DNA of 64,000 nt, from assembly GCF_040655735.1 (NCBI RefSeq), contig NZ_JBFAKK010000017.1, forward strand, positions 1-64,000. Direction: 5' to 3'. Made by a program: the position numbers and the translations under genes. This DNA comes from Phytomonospora sp040655735. GTDB taxonomy: Bacteria; Actinomycetota; Actinomycetes; Mycobacteriales; Micromonosporaceae. The stretch's first letter is position 1, and each line of letters opens with the position of its first letter. The notes below the pieces were generated by a model that made no database searches, was not told the DNA's origin, and was given only the letters and a program-made list of their open reading frames with translations. This document shows, in pieces, positions 52,968 through 61,052 of this stretch.

Positions 52968-54000
52968 CCCGGATCACCTCCGAGGAGAAGTGGCACGCGG
53001 CGGCGCGGTCGGCGGCCACCGTGGCGAGGAGAGGGAGTTCCCGCGTGCAGATCTCCTGCGCGTAGGCGCACCGCGGCGCGAAGTTGCACCCGGGCGGGAG
53101 ATCGGTGAGCACCGGCGGCAGACCCTTGATGATCTCCAGCCGCTGGCCCTTGGTGTCCAGGCGCGGAATCGACTTCAGCAGCGCCTTGGTGTACGGGTGC
53201 GCCGGGGTCGCGAAGGTGTCCAGAACGGGCGCCTGCTCGACGATGCGGCCGGCGTACATGACGCTGATCTTGTCGGCGACGTCGGCGACCACGCCGAGGT
53301 CGTGGGTGATCAGGATCAGGCCCATGTTGCGTTCGAGCTGGATCTCCTTGAGCAGGCGCATGATCTGCGCCTGGACGGTGACGTCGAGAGCGGTGGTGGG
53401 CTCGTCGGCGATCAGGAGGTCCGGGTCGAGTGCGAGCGCCATCGCGATCATCACGCGCTGGCGCATACCGCCGGAGAACTGGTGGGGGTACTCGCGCAGC
53501 CGCTGCGCGGCGGCGGGGATCTTCACCAGGTCGAGGAGTTCGAGGGAGCGCTTCATCGCGTCCTTCTTCGACATCCCCCGGTGCTGGCGGAACAGCTCGG
53601 AGAGCTGGAACCCGACCGTCCACACAGGATTGAGCGCGGAGAGCGCGTCCTGGAAGACCATGGCGACGTGGTTGCCGCGGACCCGGCGGGCGCGTTCCTT
53701 CGACAGCGTGAGCAGGTCGACGTTGCGGAACAGGACCCGGCCGCCGGCGACCTTCGCCGGCGGGGATTCGAGGATCCCCATGATCGCCTGCGAGGTCACC
53801 GACTTGCCGGAACCCGACTCGCCGACGATGGCGAGGGTCTCGCCGTTGTCGACGGAGAAGGACGCGCCGTTGACGGCCTTGGCGATCCCGTCGCGCGTGT
53901 GGAACTCCACCCGCAGGTCCTCGACGCGCAGCAGCGTCGCCATCGGATCGGCGTCGGGCAGGATCTCCGACTTGACCTTCACTTCAGTCATGTCGCTCAC
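52960..54000 (-). CDS. Peptide ABC transporter ATP-binding protein (OppD/DppD type), system 2
   Basis: A 346-residue ABC ATPase with Walker A GESGSGKSV, FSGGMRQRVMIAMALALDP, IADEPTTALDVT and the C-terminal CNFAPRCAYAQEIC tail. The GTG at 54000 overlaps the permease stop by four bases (GTGA), so translational coupling favours it over the ATG at 53991. Confidence 0.93.
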   Translation of the reverse strand: MSDMTEVKVKSEILPDADPMATLLRVEDLRVEFHTRDGIAKAVNGASFSVDNGETLAIVGESGSGKSVTSQAIMGILESPPAKVAGGRVLFRNVDLLTLSKERARRVRGNHVAMVFQDALSALNPVWTVGFQLSELFRQHRGMSKKDAMKRSLELLDLVKIPAAAQRLREYPHQFSGGMRQRVMIAMALALDPDLLIADEPTTALDVTVQAQIMRLLKEIQLERNMGLILITHDLGVVADVADKISVMYAGRIVEQAPVLDTFATPAHPYTKALLKSIPRLDTKGQRLEIIKGLPPVLTDLPPGCNFAPRCAYAQEICTRELPLLATVAADRAAACHFSSEVIRDV

Positions 54001-54932
54001 CTCAACTTCGGGTCGAGTGCGTCGCGGATCGCGTCACCGAGCAGCACGAAGCTCAAGACGGTGGCGATCAGGAATGCGCTTGGCACGATCAGCAGTCGCG
54101 GGAAGCCGGACGTGAAGTACGGCGCTCCGGAGCTGATCATCATGCCCCAGGTGATCTCGGGCGCCCGCACGCCGAGACCGATGAACGACAGGGTCGCCTC
54201 GACCGAGATCATGCTGGCGATGCTGAGCGGGATCAGCGAGACCACCGGCGCCATGGCGTTGGGCAGGATGTGGCGGAACATGATCCGCATGTCCGAGGCG
54301 CCCAGCGAGCGGGCGGCCTGGACGTAGTCCAGTCCGCGAGACTCGATGACGCTGGCGCGGATCAGCCGCATCGTGCTCGTCCAGCCGAAGATGATCAGCG
54401 TGATCGCCGCCGGGATGATCGCCTGGAGGCGACCGCCGATGAGCGGCACCTGCACGTCGCGGAACATCGTCAGCAGCATGACCGCGCCCAGCAGGAACGG
54501 GATCGAGTTGAACACGTCGACGACGCGGGAGAAGATCGCGTCGACCCAGCCGCCGTAGAAGCCGGCCAGGACGCCCATGAAGCCGCCGATGATGATGGTG
54601 ACGGTCACGACGATGACCGCGAGCTGGATGGACGGGCCCGCGCCGTAGATGGCCTGGGCGTAGTAGTCGCAACCGAACTCGTCGAAGCCGAACCAGTGCT
54701 GGCCGCTCGGCGCGCCGCGGGTCAGTCCGAGGTCGCAGTACTTGACGTTCTGGTCGTGGAAGTTGAACAGGCCCGGGAAGAACGCGATCAGCAGGATCAC
54801 CAGGATCACGAAGCTGGAGATGATCACCGTCGGCCGCTTGCGCAGGTCGTGGAAGGCGTCGCTCCACAGACCGCGCTGCTTCTGCGTCTTGGGGGCCGTC
54901 GCCGCAGCCACCTGGAGGTTGGCGTCACTCAT
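53997..54932 (-). CDS. Peptide ABC transporter permease (DppC type), system 2
   Basis: A 311-residue permease: N-terminal helix (TVIISSFVILVILLIAFFPGL), an extracytoplasmic loop, five more helices and an EAA-type loop (GLDYVQAARSLGASDMRIMFRHILPNAMAPVV). Its ATG overlaps the upstream permease stop by eight bases. Confidence 0.93.
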   Translation of the reverse strand: MSDANLQVAAATAPKTQKQRGLWSDAFHDLRKRPTVIISSFVILVILLIAFFPGLFNFHDQNVKYCDLGLTRGAPSGQHWFGFDEFGCDYYAQAIYGAGPSIQLAVIVVTVTIIIGGFMGVLAGFYGGWVDAIFSRVVDVFNSIPFLLGAVMLLTMFRDVQVPLIGGRLQAIIPAAITLIIFGWTSTMRLIRASVIESRGLDYVQAARSLGASDMRIMFRHILPNAMAPVVSLIPLSIASMISVEATLSFIGLGVRAPEITWGMMISSGAPYFTSGFPRLLIVPSAFLIATVLSFVLLGDAIRDALDPKLR

Positions 54933-55932
54933 AGCGGATCCTCGGGTCGAGTACGGCGTAGAGCAAGTCGATCAGGAGGTTCACCAGCATGTAGATGATC
55001 GCCGAGATGGCCGTGACGGCGATGATGACCGGTGTGTCCACGGTCTTGATCGCGTCGTAGGCGAGCTTGCCCATGCCGGGGATGTTGTAGATGCCCTCGG
55101 TGATCAACGCGCCGCCGAGCGCCTCGGCCAAACTGAAGCCGATCAGGGTCACGACGGGGATCAGCGAGTTGCGAAGCGTGTGCACGATCGTCACGCGCGT
55201 CGGCTTGAGGCCCTTGGCCTTGGCCGTGCGGACGAAGTCGGAACGCAGGTTCTCCAGCATGCTCGTCCGCGAGAGGCGGGTGATGCCGGCGATGCCGAAG
55301 ACACCGAGCACGATGCCGGGGATCAGAAGGGTGAGCCAGGCGTACTTGGCGTTGTACGACGGCTGGAAGATGATCCCCAGCACGCTTTCTCTGCCGAAGG
55401 TGTCACGTGCCCAGTTGCCGAGCAGCACGCCGACGACCTTCTGCACGATGAGCAGCAGGAGGAAGCCGGGGACCGCGACGGTGAGGGTCGTGCCGATGCG
55501 CACGAAGTAGTCGATGAACTTGCCGCGGCGCAGGGCCGCCCAGGTTCCGGCGGTGATGCCGAAGAGGATCCACACGATGGTGACGATCAGGAAGAGCTGG
55601 AGGGTCACCGGGATCGCTTTGAGGATCGACTCCATGACGTCGACCTGCTTGAAGTTCGTGCCGAAGTCCCCGCGCAGGAACCAGTCGCCCATGCGCTTCT
55701 GGAAGATGCCCATGCACGGGTCGCCGACCCGCGTCAGGCAGGGGTCGTCCAAGTTGAACTTGGCCTTGGTCGCCGCGAGCACGGAGTCGCTGACGGGTTT
55801 GTCGCCGAAGAACGTGCGGACCGGGTTGCCGTTGATCTGAATGGCCAGCGTCGTCAGGTAGTGCAGCAGGAACATGACTACGCCGAAGGTCACCACCGTC
55901 TGCAACAGCCGACGGATGACATATCGCCCCAC
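54925..55932 (-). CDS. Peptide ABC transporter permease (DppB type), system 2
   Basis: A 335-residue permease with an N-terminal helix MGRYVIRRLLQTVVTFGVVMF, an extracytoplasmic loop of about 90 residues with two cysteines and DPCLTRVGDPCMG, then a BPD_transp_1 domain with the conserved SDFVRTAKAKGLKPTRVTIVHTLRNSL loop. GTG 55932 is used. It is the first membrane gene after the binding protein. Confidence 0.93.
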   Translation of the reverse strand: MGRYVIRRLLQTVVTFGVVMFLLHYLTTLAIQINGNPVRTFFGDKPVSDSVLAATKAKFNLDDPCLTRVGDPCMGIFQKRMGDWFLRGDFGTNFKQVDVMESILKAIPVTLQLFLIVTIVWILFGITAGTWAALRRGKFIDYFVRIGTTLTVAVPGFLLLLIVQKVVGVLLGNWARDTFGRESVLGIIFQPSYNAKYAWLTLLIPGIVLGVFGIAGITRLSRTSMLENLRSDFVRTAKAKGLKPTRVTIVHTLRNSLIPVVTLIGFSLAEALGGALITEGIYNIPGMGKLAYDAIKTVDTPVIIAVTAISAIIYMLVNLLIDLLYAVLDPRIRYE

Positions 55933-55983
55933 TGGGGACCCTCCTTCCTCTTGTGGACACGCGTGGGATCACTGGTGGCGCAG

Positions 55984-56026
55984 AAGGGTGGTGACCGCCC
56001 GCCGTTCCGGGTCGGCCACCACCCTT
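55984..56026 (-). terminator. Hairpin after binding-protein gene, system 2
   Basis: A nine-bp outer stem (AAGGGTGGT with ACCACCCTT) and further internal pairing lie between the binding-protein and DppB genes, in the same relative place as the system 1 hairpin. It may set the ratio of binding protein to permease. Confidence 0.65.
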
Positions 56027-56063
56027 GGTTCTGCTTCTACGTCCTCGTATTGCTCAGCGCGTC

Positions 56064-57707
56064 TTAGGCGAGCTTGAGCTTGACGAGGTCGATCTCACCC
56101 AGGATCGGGTTACGGTCCACCGAGTCGAAGGCGATCTTCTCGCCGATGACCGTGGAGGTCATGCGGGTGAAGAGCGGCGAGACCGGCAGGTCGGTGCCGA
56201 GGATGGCCTCGGCGGCCTGGTACTGGACGATGGCCTCGGGCAGCGTCGCCGAAGCGTCACCGGCGGCCAGGGCCGCCTCGAACTCGGCGTTGTAGTAGCC
56301 GAAGTCGTTGTCCGAGCCGTCGCCGGCGATGCTGGCGTACAGCGGGCCCATGTAGTTCTGGCTCAGCGCGTAGTCGGGCGCCCAGCCGGTGAAGAACGGA
56401 CCGGTCAGTTCCTGGTCGGTCTTCTTCTGCAGGAAGTCGGGCCACTCAAGGGTCTTGAGCTCGTACTCCAGGCCCAGGTTCTTGTTGAGCTGGTCGCCGA
56501 TGGCCTTGAGGATCTTCTCACCGGTGCTGCCGCTGTTGATCCACAGCTCGACCTTCTTGCCCTTCGGCCAGCTGGAGGAGTCCAGCATCGCCTTGGCGGC
56601 GGCCGCGTCGAACGTGGTGTAGGTCGCGGCGGTGCCGTCCTTGAAGCCCGGGATCATCTCGGGGGTGAAGGAGTTGAGCACCTTGCCCTGGCCCTGGAAG
56701 ATCGCGTCGATGATCTCCTGGCGGTTGATCGCCTGGGAGAAGGCCTGACGGACCTTGACGTCCTTGAAGACGTCGTCGTAGACCGGGTAGCCCATGCTCC
56801 AGGTGCTCGGGGACGGCGCCTCGATCATCTTGGAGCCGTAGGTCTCCTTGGCGCCCAGGTACTTGTCCGGGGTCGGCGCGCAGATGTCGATCGTGCCGGC
56901 CTCGAAGTCGGCCCAGCAGTTCGACTGACCGGTGTAGATCCGGTAGTTCAGGTTCTTGTACGCCGGCTTGTCACCGGTGTACTCCTCCCAGCGCTCCAGC
57001 TTGATGGAGGTGTTGTGCTCCCACTTACCGACGATCTTGAAGGGGCCGTTGCCGATCGGGGCCTCGTTGCAGGCGTCGATGGCGGTGCGGCACTCTTCGG
57101 CGGTCGGGAAGAAGGCGGTGTAGCCGAGCATGGTCGGGAAACCGACCCACGGGTCGCTGAGGGTGACCTCAAGCGTGGTGGGGTCGACGACCTTGACGCC
57201 GGTCAGCTCCTTCGCCTTGGGCTCGGGGGCCTTCTTCGGGCCCTCCTCGCCGTCGGGGTCGGTCGACTGCAGGTCGGCGTAGCCCTCGATGCGCGAGAAG
57301 AAGTAGCCGCCGTTGTTGGCGGCCGGGCCGTAGGCGGCGTAGTCCCACGACTTCTTGAACAGGTCGGCGGTGATCTCCTCGCCGTTCTGGAACTTGAAGC
57401 CGGTCTTGAGCTTGAGGGTCCAGACCTTGTTGTCGGTCGTGGTCGGCTGTCCGGAGGCGATGACCTCTTTGAGAGAGCCGTCGTTGGCGTACTCGTACAG
57501 ACCGGAGTACGTCAGGCGGGCGACGGCGCCGCCCTCGGTCTCACCGATGTTCGGCGGCACCAGGTTGGCGGGCTCACCCAGGCTCAGGTTGAGTTCGCCA
57601 TTGCCGTCAGAACCAGCACTATCTCCATCGCCACTGCCACATGCGGTCACAACGAGACCGGCGATGGCTGCCACGGCGACGGCCGACAGGACGCGCTTAC
57701 TGCGCAT
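56064..57707 (-). CDS. Peptide-binding lipoprotein (SBP family 5), system 2
   Basis: A 547-residue lipoprotein with a lipobox VTAC (Cys about 23), a GSGDGD linker and the SBP_bac_5 domain (LNLSLGEPANLVPPN, KLKTGFKFQNGEEITADLFKKSWDYA). It is the first gene of operon 2. The two binding proteins are only distantly similar, so the systems probably take up different substrates. Confidence 0.93.
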   Translation of the reverse strand: MRSKRVLSAVAVAAIAGLVVTACGSGDGDSAGSDGNGELNLSLGEPANLVPPNIGETEGGAVARLTYSGLYEYANDGSLKEVIASGQPTTTDNKVWTLKLKTGFKFQNGEEITADLFKKSWDYAAYGPAANNGGYFFSRIEGYADLQSTDPDGEEGPKKAPEPKAKELTGVKVVDPTTLEVTLSDPWVGFPTMLGYTAFFPTAEECRTAIDACNEAPIGNGPFKIVGKWEHNTSIKLERWEEYTGDKPAYKNLNYRIYTGQSNCWADFEAGTIDICAPTPDKYLGAKETYGSKMIEAPSPSTWSMGYPVYDDVFKDVKVRQAFSQAINRQEIIDAIFQGQGKVLNSFTPEMIPGFKDGTAATYTTFDAAAAKAMLDSSSWPKGKKVELWINSGSTGEKILKAIGDQLNKNLGLEYELKTLEWPDFLQKKTDQELTGPFFTGWAPDYALSQNYMGPLYASIAGDGSDNDFGYYNAEFEAALAAGDASATLPEAIVQYQAAEAILGTDLPVSPLFTRMTSTVIGEKIAFDSVDRNPILGEIDLVKLKLA

Positions 57708-57860
57708 CTTCAGCCTCCTGCAAATAAGTAAATGAGGTCAGGGCCACCGGCGCATCGGAGAGGCTGTGTTCATCTCCCGGCACCCGGTGATGTGGGCCAC
57801 CGGCTGTGAGCCCATGGGACGGAAACCTAGCGCAGGAAATTGGGTCGTTGAGCGCTCAGA

Positions 57861-57879
57861 GCCATCGGATGGATAACGA
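57861..57879 (-). promoter_or_regulatory. Shared upstream motif, transporter 2 copy
   Basis: Second copy of GCCATCGGNTGGATAACNA (see 51703), 154 bases upstream of the binding-protein start. The similar position ahead of two related operons favours a common regulatory role. Confidence 0.55.
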
Positions 57880-57982
57880 CTTGGCCACGATAGTCGGCTC
57901 GCGAATGAACATCGAGCGGGCTTACGCAGGGACTTCGGCAATTCGGGCAAGTCTGGACTCCTCGGGTACCAGTGGGGACTAA

Positions 57983-58018
57983 CCGTTCGGTGGAGGCCAA
58001 CGGAGAGTGACCGAACGG
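57983..58018. promoter_or_regulatory. CCGTTCGGT inverted repeat
   Basis: CCGTTCGGT and its complement ACCGAACGG are separated by 18 bases, about 276 bases upstream of the transporter 2 binding-protein start and on the far side of the promoter motif. A regulator site is possible. Confidence 0.35.
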
Positions 58019-58360
58019 AAGCCCAAAGGGGGCGAAAAGGGGTTTGTGATCAAAGAGTGATTCAACAGAAATCAAGGAGTTTCCAATGCGCTGCATGACT
58101 GCGACGGAATTGACGGGGTGGACGGGAATCGGATCTTGTGGTATTGGCGGGGAGGGGGAATGGGAAGTGGTGTGGGTGGGGGACGAATAGGGAGGATTCG
58201 GCGGGGGCGGGAGGGGGTGTCTTCGGCGGGGAGTCGGTGGGGAATCGGTGGGTTTTCGGCGGGTGGGACGAAGGCCCGGAGGAGGGGGCGGGAAGGCGGG
58301 CCGGAGGGGGCTCGGCGGCGGTCGGCGGTGTCCTCTGCCCCCGGTATCTAAGATCGGCCG

Positions 58361-59257
58361 ATGCCCACGCCCGTTCGCCCGCACCTCGCCGCCGTGCTCG
58401 CCCGCACGAGCCACGTCCTGATCGCCTTCGACGCCATCGCCGGCGGCGCGGTCCGCACCGCGGGGACCGGCCGCCGCCTCGGCGACCTGATGCGCCGGCG
58501 CGGTGAACGCTTCTCGCTGGTCGCGGAGATGCTCGCCGGCGACGACGACTGGTACGCGATCGCCGTCGAGCGCGGCCATGGCCGGGACGCCTTCGCGATG
58601 TACGCCGAGGCCGAGCGCGAGGCGACGGCCGAGTCCGCGCCGAAGCCGTACGTGCCCGAGTTCCTCGCCGCCTGCCGCGAGTCGGGCCGTGGCGTGGTCG
58701 TCGCGGGGAACCAGGACCAGCACGTCGTTCGCGCCTACCTTGAGCGGCACGGACTCGCCCGTCGGGTCGACCACGTCCTGTGCCGACGGGCGCTGCTGCC
58801 GCCTGGCGTGGAGGAGTTCGCACCGAGCGCCGGGTGCCTGCCGGGAGAGCTCGCGGCCGTCTCCGGCTGCGCCCACTCGCTGTGGCGGGCGGAGATGGCG
58901 GGGATGCTGCGGATCGGTGTCGAGGGTGGCGGCGGGGGTGGCGGCGGGGGGCGTGGCGACGGCTGCGGCGAGGGTGTCGCCGACAGTCGCAAGCTCCTCG
59001 CGGGCACCGGCAGGCTCGGCGTGACGAACACCGGCGCGACTCGGGGACCCGCGATCGCGCGGATGTGGCCGGTCGCGCGCGGCGGGCTGGTGAGCGGGCA
59101 CGTGGACCGGGTGCCGGTGAGGCCGGAACGGCCGACGCCGGTGGTCGGGGACCTCGGGAGGCTTGCGGCGGCGATGCTCGCCGTCCTGCCGGAGGCGACG
59201 GGGCGGCGGGGGCGGCGGGGGCAGGGGCGGTGGTGGGCTGGGTTTCTCGGGCGGTAG
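58361..59257 (+). CDS. Degenerate HAD-like protein
   Basis: A 298-residue protein whose layout matches actinobacterial HAD-type phosphatases: a first strand (VLIAFDAIAGG), a cap of about 70 residues, and VVVAGNQDQHVVRAYLERHGLARRVDHV. The nucleophile motif DxDx is altered to FDAIA, the later Lys and the DSxxD acidic motif are not found, and a Gly-rich segment (about 188-200) sits in their place. Third-position GC is normal, so it is a real frame, but phosphatase activity is unlikely. A role unrelated to HAD cannot be excluded. Confidence 0.6.
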   Translation: MPTPVRPHLAAVLARTSHVLIAFDAIAGGAVRTAGTGRRLGDLMRRRGERFSLVAEMLAGDDDWYAIAVERGHGRDAFAMYAEAEREATAESAPKPYVPEFLAACRESGRGVVVAGNQDQHVVRAYLERHGLARRVDHVLCRRALLPPGVEEFAPSAGCLPGELAAVSGCAHSLWRAEMAGMLRIGVEGGGGGGGGGRGDGCGEGVADSRKLLAGTGRLGVTNTGATRGPAIARMWPVARGGLVSGHVDRVPVRPERPTPVVGDLGRLAAAMLAVLPEATGRRGRRGQGRWWAGFLGR

Positions 59258-59324
59258 GGCTCGTCGGGCGGGCGGGGCGGCAGAGGGTGGGGCCGGGCAT
59301 GGGGCGGCGGGCGGCAGGCGGCAG

Positions 59325-59460
59325 GCGGCGGGCATCGAGGGCCGGGCATCGGGCGGCGGGCACCGGGCGCCGGGCGGTCGGCACCGGGCGGCGGGCGGCC
59401 GGGCACCGGGCGGTCGGCACCGGGCGGCGGGCGGCCGGCATCGAGCATCGGGCGGCTGAC
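59325..59460. repeat. 36-bp GC-rich tandem repeat
   Basis: A unit GGGCGGTCGGCACCGGGC followed by GGCGGGCGGCCGGGCACC starts at 59372 and again at 59408 (period 36). Partial copies flank it. The frame has no homology. It starts just after the HAD-like gene. Confidence 0.6.
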
Positions 59461-59463
59461 GGC

Positions 59464-59516
59464 TGCGGATAACGGTCGGCGCTGGGCAGTTATCCACAAC
59501 CGGCCAGTTATCCACA
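59464..59516. promoter_or_regulatory. Cluster of three DnaA boxes
   Basis: TTATCCACA at 59490-59498 and 59508-59516 on the plus strand and TTATCCGCA (one mismatch) at 59464-59472 on the minus strand. Both plus-strand boxes sit inside a repeated CAGTTATCCACA 18 bases apart. No dnaA, dnaN or AT-rich unwinding element is near, so this is not recognisably oriC; it resembles DnaA-titration or control clusters known elsewhere on bacterial chromosomes. Confidence 0.65.
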
Positions 59517-59678
59517 GGTCCGGCGTCTCAGGCCTACACAGTCACGCGTGGCGGTCTTCTACTGTCAGAAGTGGGAGGCGGACCGGGTGGCCCCTCCGTT
59601 CCGATCCGGCGAGTGGCGGGCGTACGGCGCGTGGTTGACACGGCAGCGCAGTCGCCCGGCAGGCCGCAGCCCGCGAGT

Positions 59679-59900
59679 CGAGCGGCCCGCCAGCCCGCCG
59701 CCCGACAGTCCGCAAACTGAGCGGCCCACCAGCCCGCCCCGGCAGCCCGCGAATCGAGCGGCCCGCCAGCCCGCCGCCCGACAGTCCGCAAACTGAGCGG
59801 CCCACCAGCCCGCCCCGGCAGCCCGCGAATCGAGCGGCCCCGCCAGCCCCGCCATCTGGCAGCCCGCTAGCCGAGCAGCCCACCAGCCCGCCGCCAAGTA
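59679..59900. repeat. 38-bp tandem minisatellite
   Basis: The 76-base unit beginning CGAGCGGCCCGCCAGCCCGC occurs at 59679 and 59755, and each consists of two 38-base halves with small differences. A third, decayed unit follows from 59831. It is not a CRISPR array because there are no unique spacers. No gene recognised. Confidence 0.75.
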
Positions 59901-59973
59901 GCCCGGGCACCGAAGGTTGGGTTACCCGCAACCGGAACCGCCGACCAGCCAGCCCGCCATCCGCCATCCGCCA

Positions 59974-60071
59974 GCCCTCAGCCCTCAGCCCTCAGCCCTC
60001 AGCCCTCAGCCCTCAGCCCTCAGCCCTCAGCCCTCAGCCCTCAGCCCTCAGCCCTCAGCCCTCAGCCCTCA
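59974..60071. repeat. Fourteen perfect copies of the 7-bp unit GCCCTCA
   Basis: Ninety-eight bases consist of fourteen identical GCCCTCA units. Because 7 is not a multiple of 3, copy-number change would shift any frame. The surrounding frames show no homology, so slippage would not affect a known gene. Confidence 0.9.
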
Positions 60072-60408
60072 GCCGGCGAGTCAAGCGGCCCGCTACCGCC
60101 AGCCCGGCCACCCGCAAGCCGAGCGGCGCGGCGACCCGTCAGCCCGCCAGCCGAGCGGCCCACCAGCCCGGCGCCTCTCGGCAACCAGCCGCAAGCCCTC
60201 TCCAGCCACCCAGCGTCGGCCGTCCCCAACCACCGGCCCGGCCACCCGCGCACCGAAGGCCGGGCCGCCCCTGCCGGCACCACCGGCGCGAGGGGCGGCT
60301 ACCGAGGGCTGCCGCTCGCTCGTTTCCGTTTCCCTCGGGTTCGGGGTGGCGGGTGGCGGGTTCTCGGCGGGGCGCGGTCGTCTCGGGTTCCTCACCTCAA
60401 AACCGGCT

Positions 60409-60530
60409 GGGTGGCTCCGCCCCCAGCACCCCCGCCGGGACTCCGTCCCGGACCCTGCCAAGGACTCCGTCCCTGGACCCTGCTGGGGCTCCGCCCCAAA
60501 CCCCGCCAGGAACTCCGTCCCTGGACCCGG
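60409..60530. repeat. Inverted-orientation hairpin cluster
   Basis: Hairpins with TCC loops, such as CCGGGAC-TCC-GTCCCGG at 60435-60451 and TGGGGC-TCC-GCCCCA at 60484-60498, separated by CAGGGTCC-like spacers. They are the reverse complement type of the GGA-loop cluster at 1-94, and here too a CTGAG-family short repeat lies within about 400 bases. Confidence 0.7.
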
Positions 60531-61052
60531 TCCTACGCCGAAGGTGCGGGCCGTGGTGCGCGTTCTCCGCCTGTCTCCCTGCCTGCCGCCTCGCTTCGCG
60601 GGGTGGGGGGCCGCTCCGCTTGGCGCGCCTTCGCCTTCGGCAGCCGGCCGCCTCGGCGGCGAGCCGCCTCGCCCGGCCGCGCTTGGCGTCCAGCCTCCAG
60701 CCCAGCACGTTCCGCCTCTCCACCCCAGCCCGCCGCCCGCAACCTCACTCCACCCCGCCCCGCCTCCCCGCCCCTCCTCCCCACCCGAACACCCACCTCA
60801 GTGGACACCCCCACCCTCCACTTAGGTTCCCCTTACCCAGCGCTAACGCCTGTGACCCCCCGGCACTTTCCCGGGGCGAGCGCGAGTGCCCCACGTCACC
60901 CCTGACTATGCTGCCTAGCGCATCTGTAGATAGAGCCTCGGCGTAACGTGTGCACCGGCATGCGAACTATGTCGTTTCCGTATCGCGACACACCGCGATT
61001 CACGACGACACGGTGCCTGGCTCGCACGAACCGCTCAGGGAGCGTACGAAGG
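60531..61052 (+). other. Upstream region of the succinate dehydrogenase operon
   Basis: About 520 bases without a recognised gene. A long pyrimidine-rich plus-strand stretch (about 60715-60830) and the region near 60920-60950 should include the sdh promoter; no -10/-35 pair was singled out. Open frames here lack homology. Confidence 0.55.

Larger units (their letters stand above)
57708..58360. other. Intergenic region with promoter elements of transporter 2
   Basis: These 653 bases contain the shared motif at 57861-57879 and an inverted repeat at 57983-58018. The stretch around 58020-58110 is comparatively AT-rich for this genome. No gene recognised; the short open frame at 57738 lacks homology and a ribosome site. 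Confidence 0.65.

Noticed and set aside
57738..57950. Small minus-strand open frame upstream of the second transporter
   Set aside because: No ribosome site, homology or coding bias, and it covers the shared promoter motif.
59464..59516. Chromosomal origin of replication
   Set aside because: Only three boxes, no AT-rich unwinding region, and no dnaA, dnaN or gyrB nearby. It is reported as a DnaA-box cluster instead.
59679..59900. CRISPR array suggested by regularly spaced direct repeats
   Set aside because: Units are contiguous tandem copies without unique spacers, and no cas gene is present.
59917..60825. Open frame running through the GCCCTCA repeats
   Set aside because: It encodes a low-complexity PSALSPQ repeat with no ribosome site or homology; the repeat being 7 bases long keeps all frames open.
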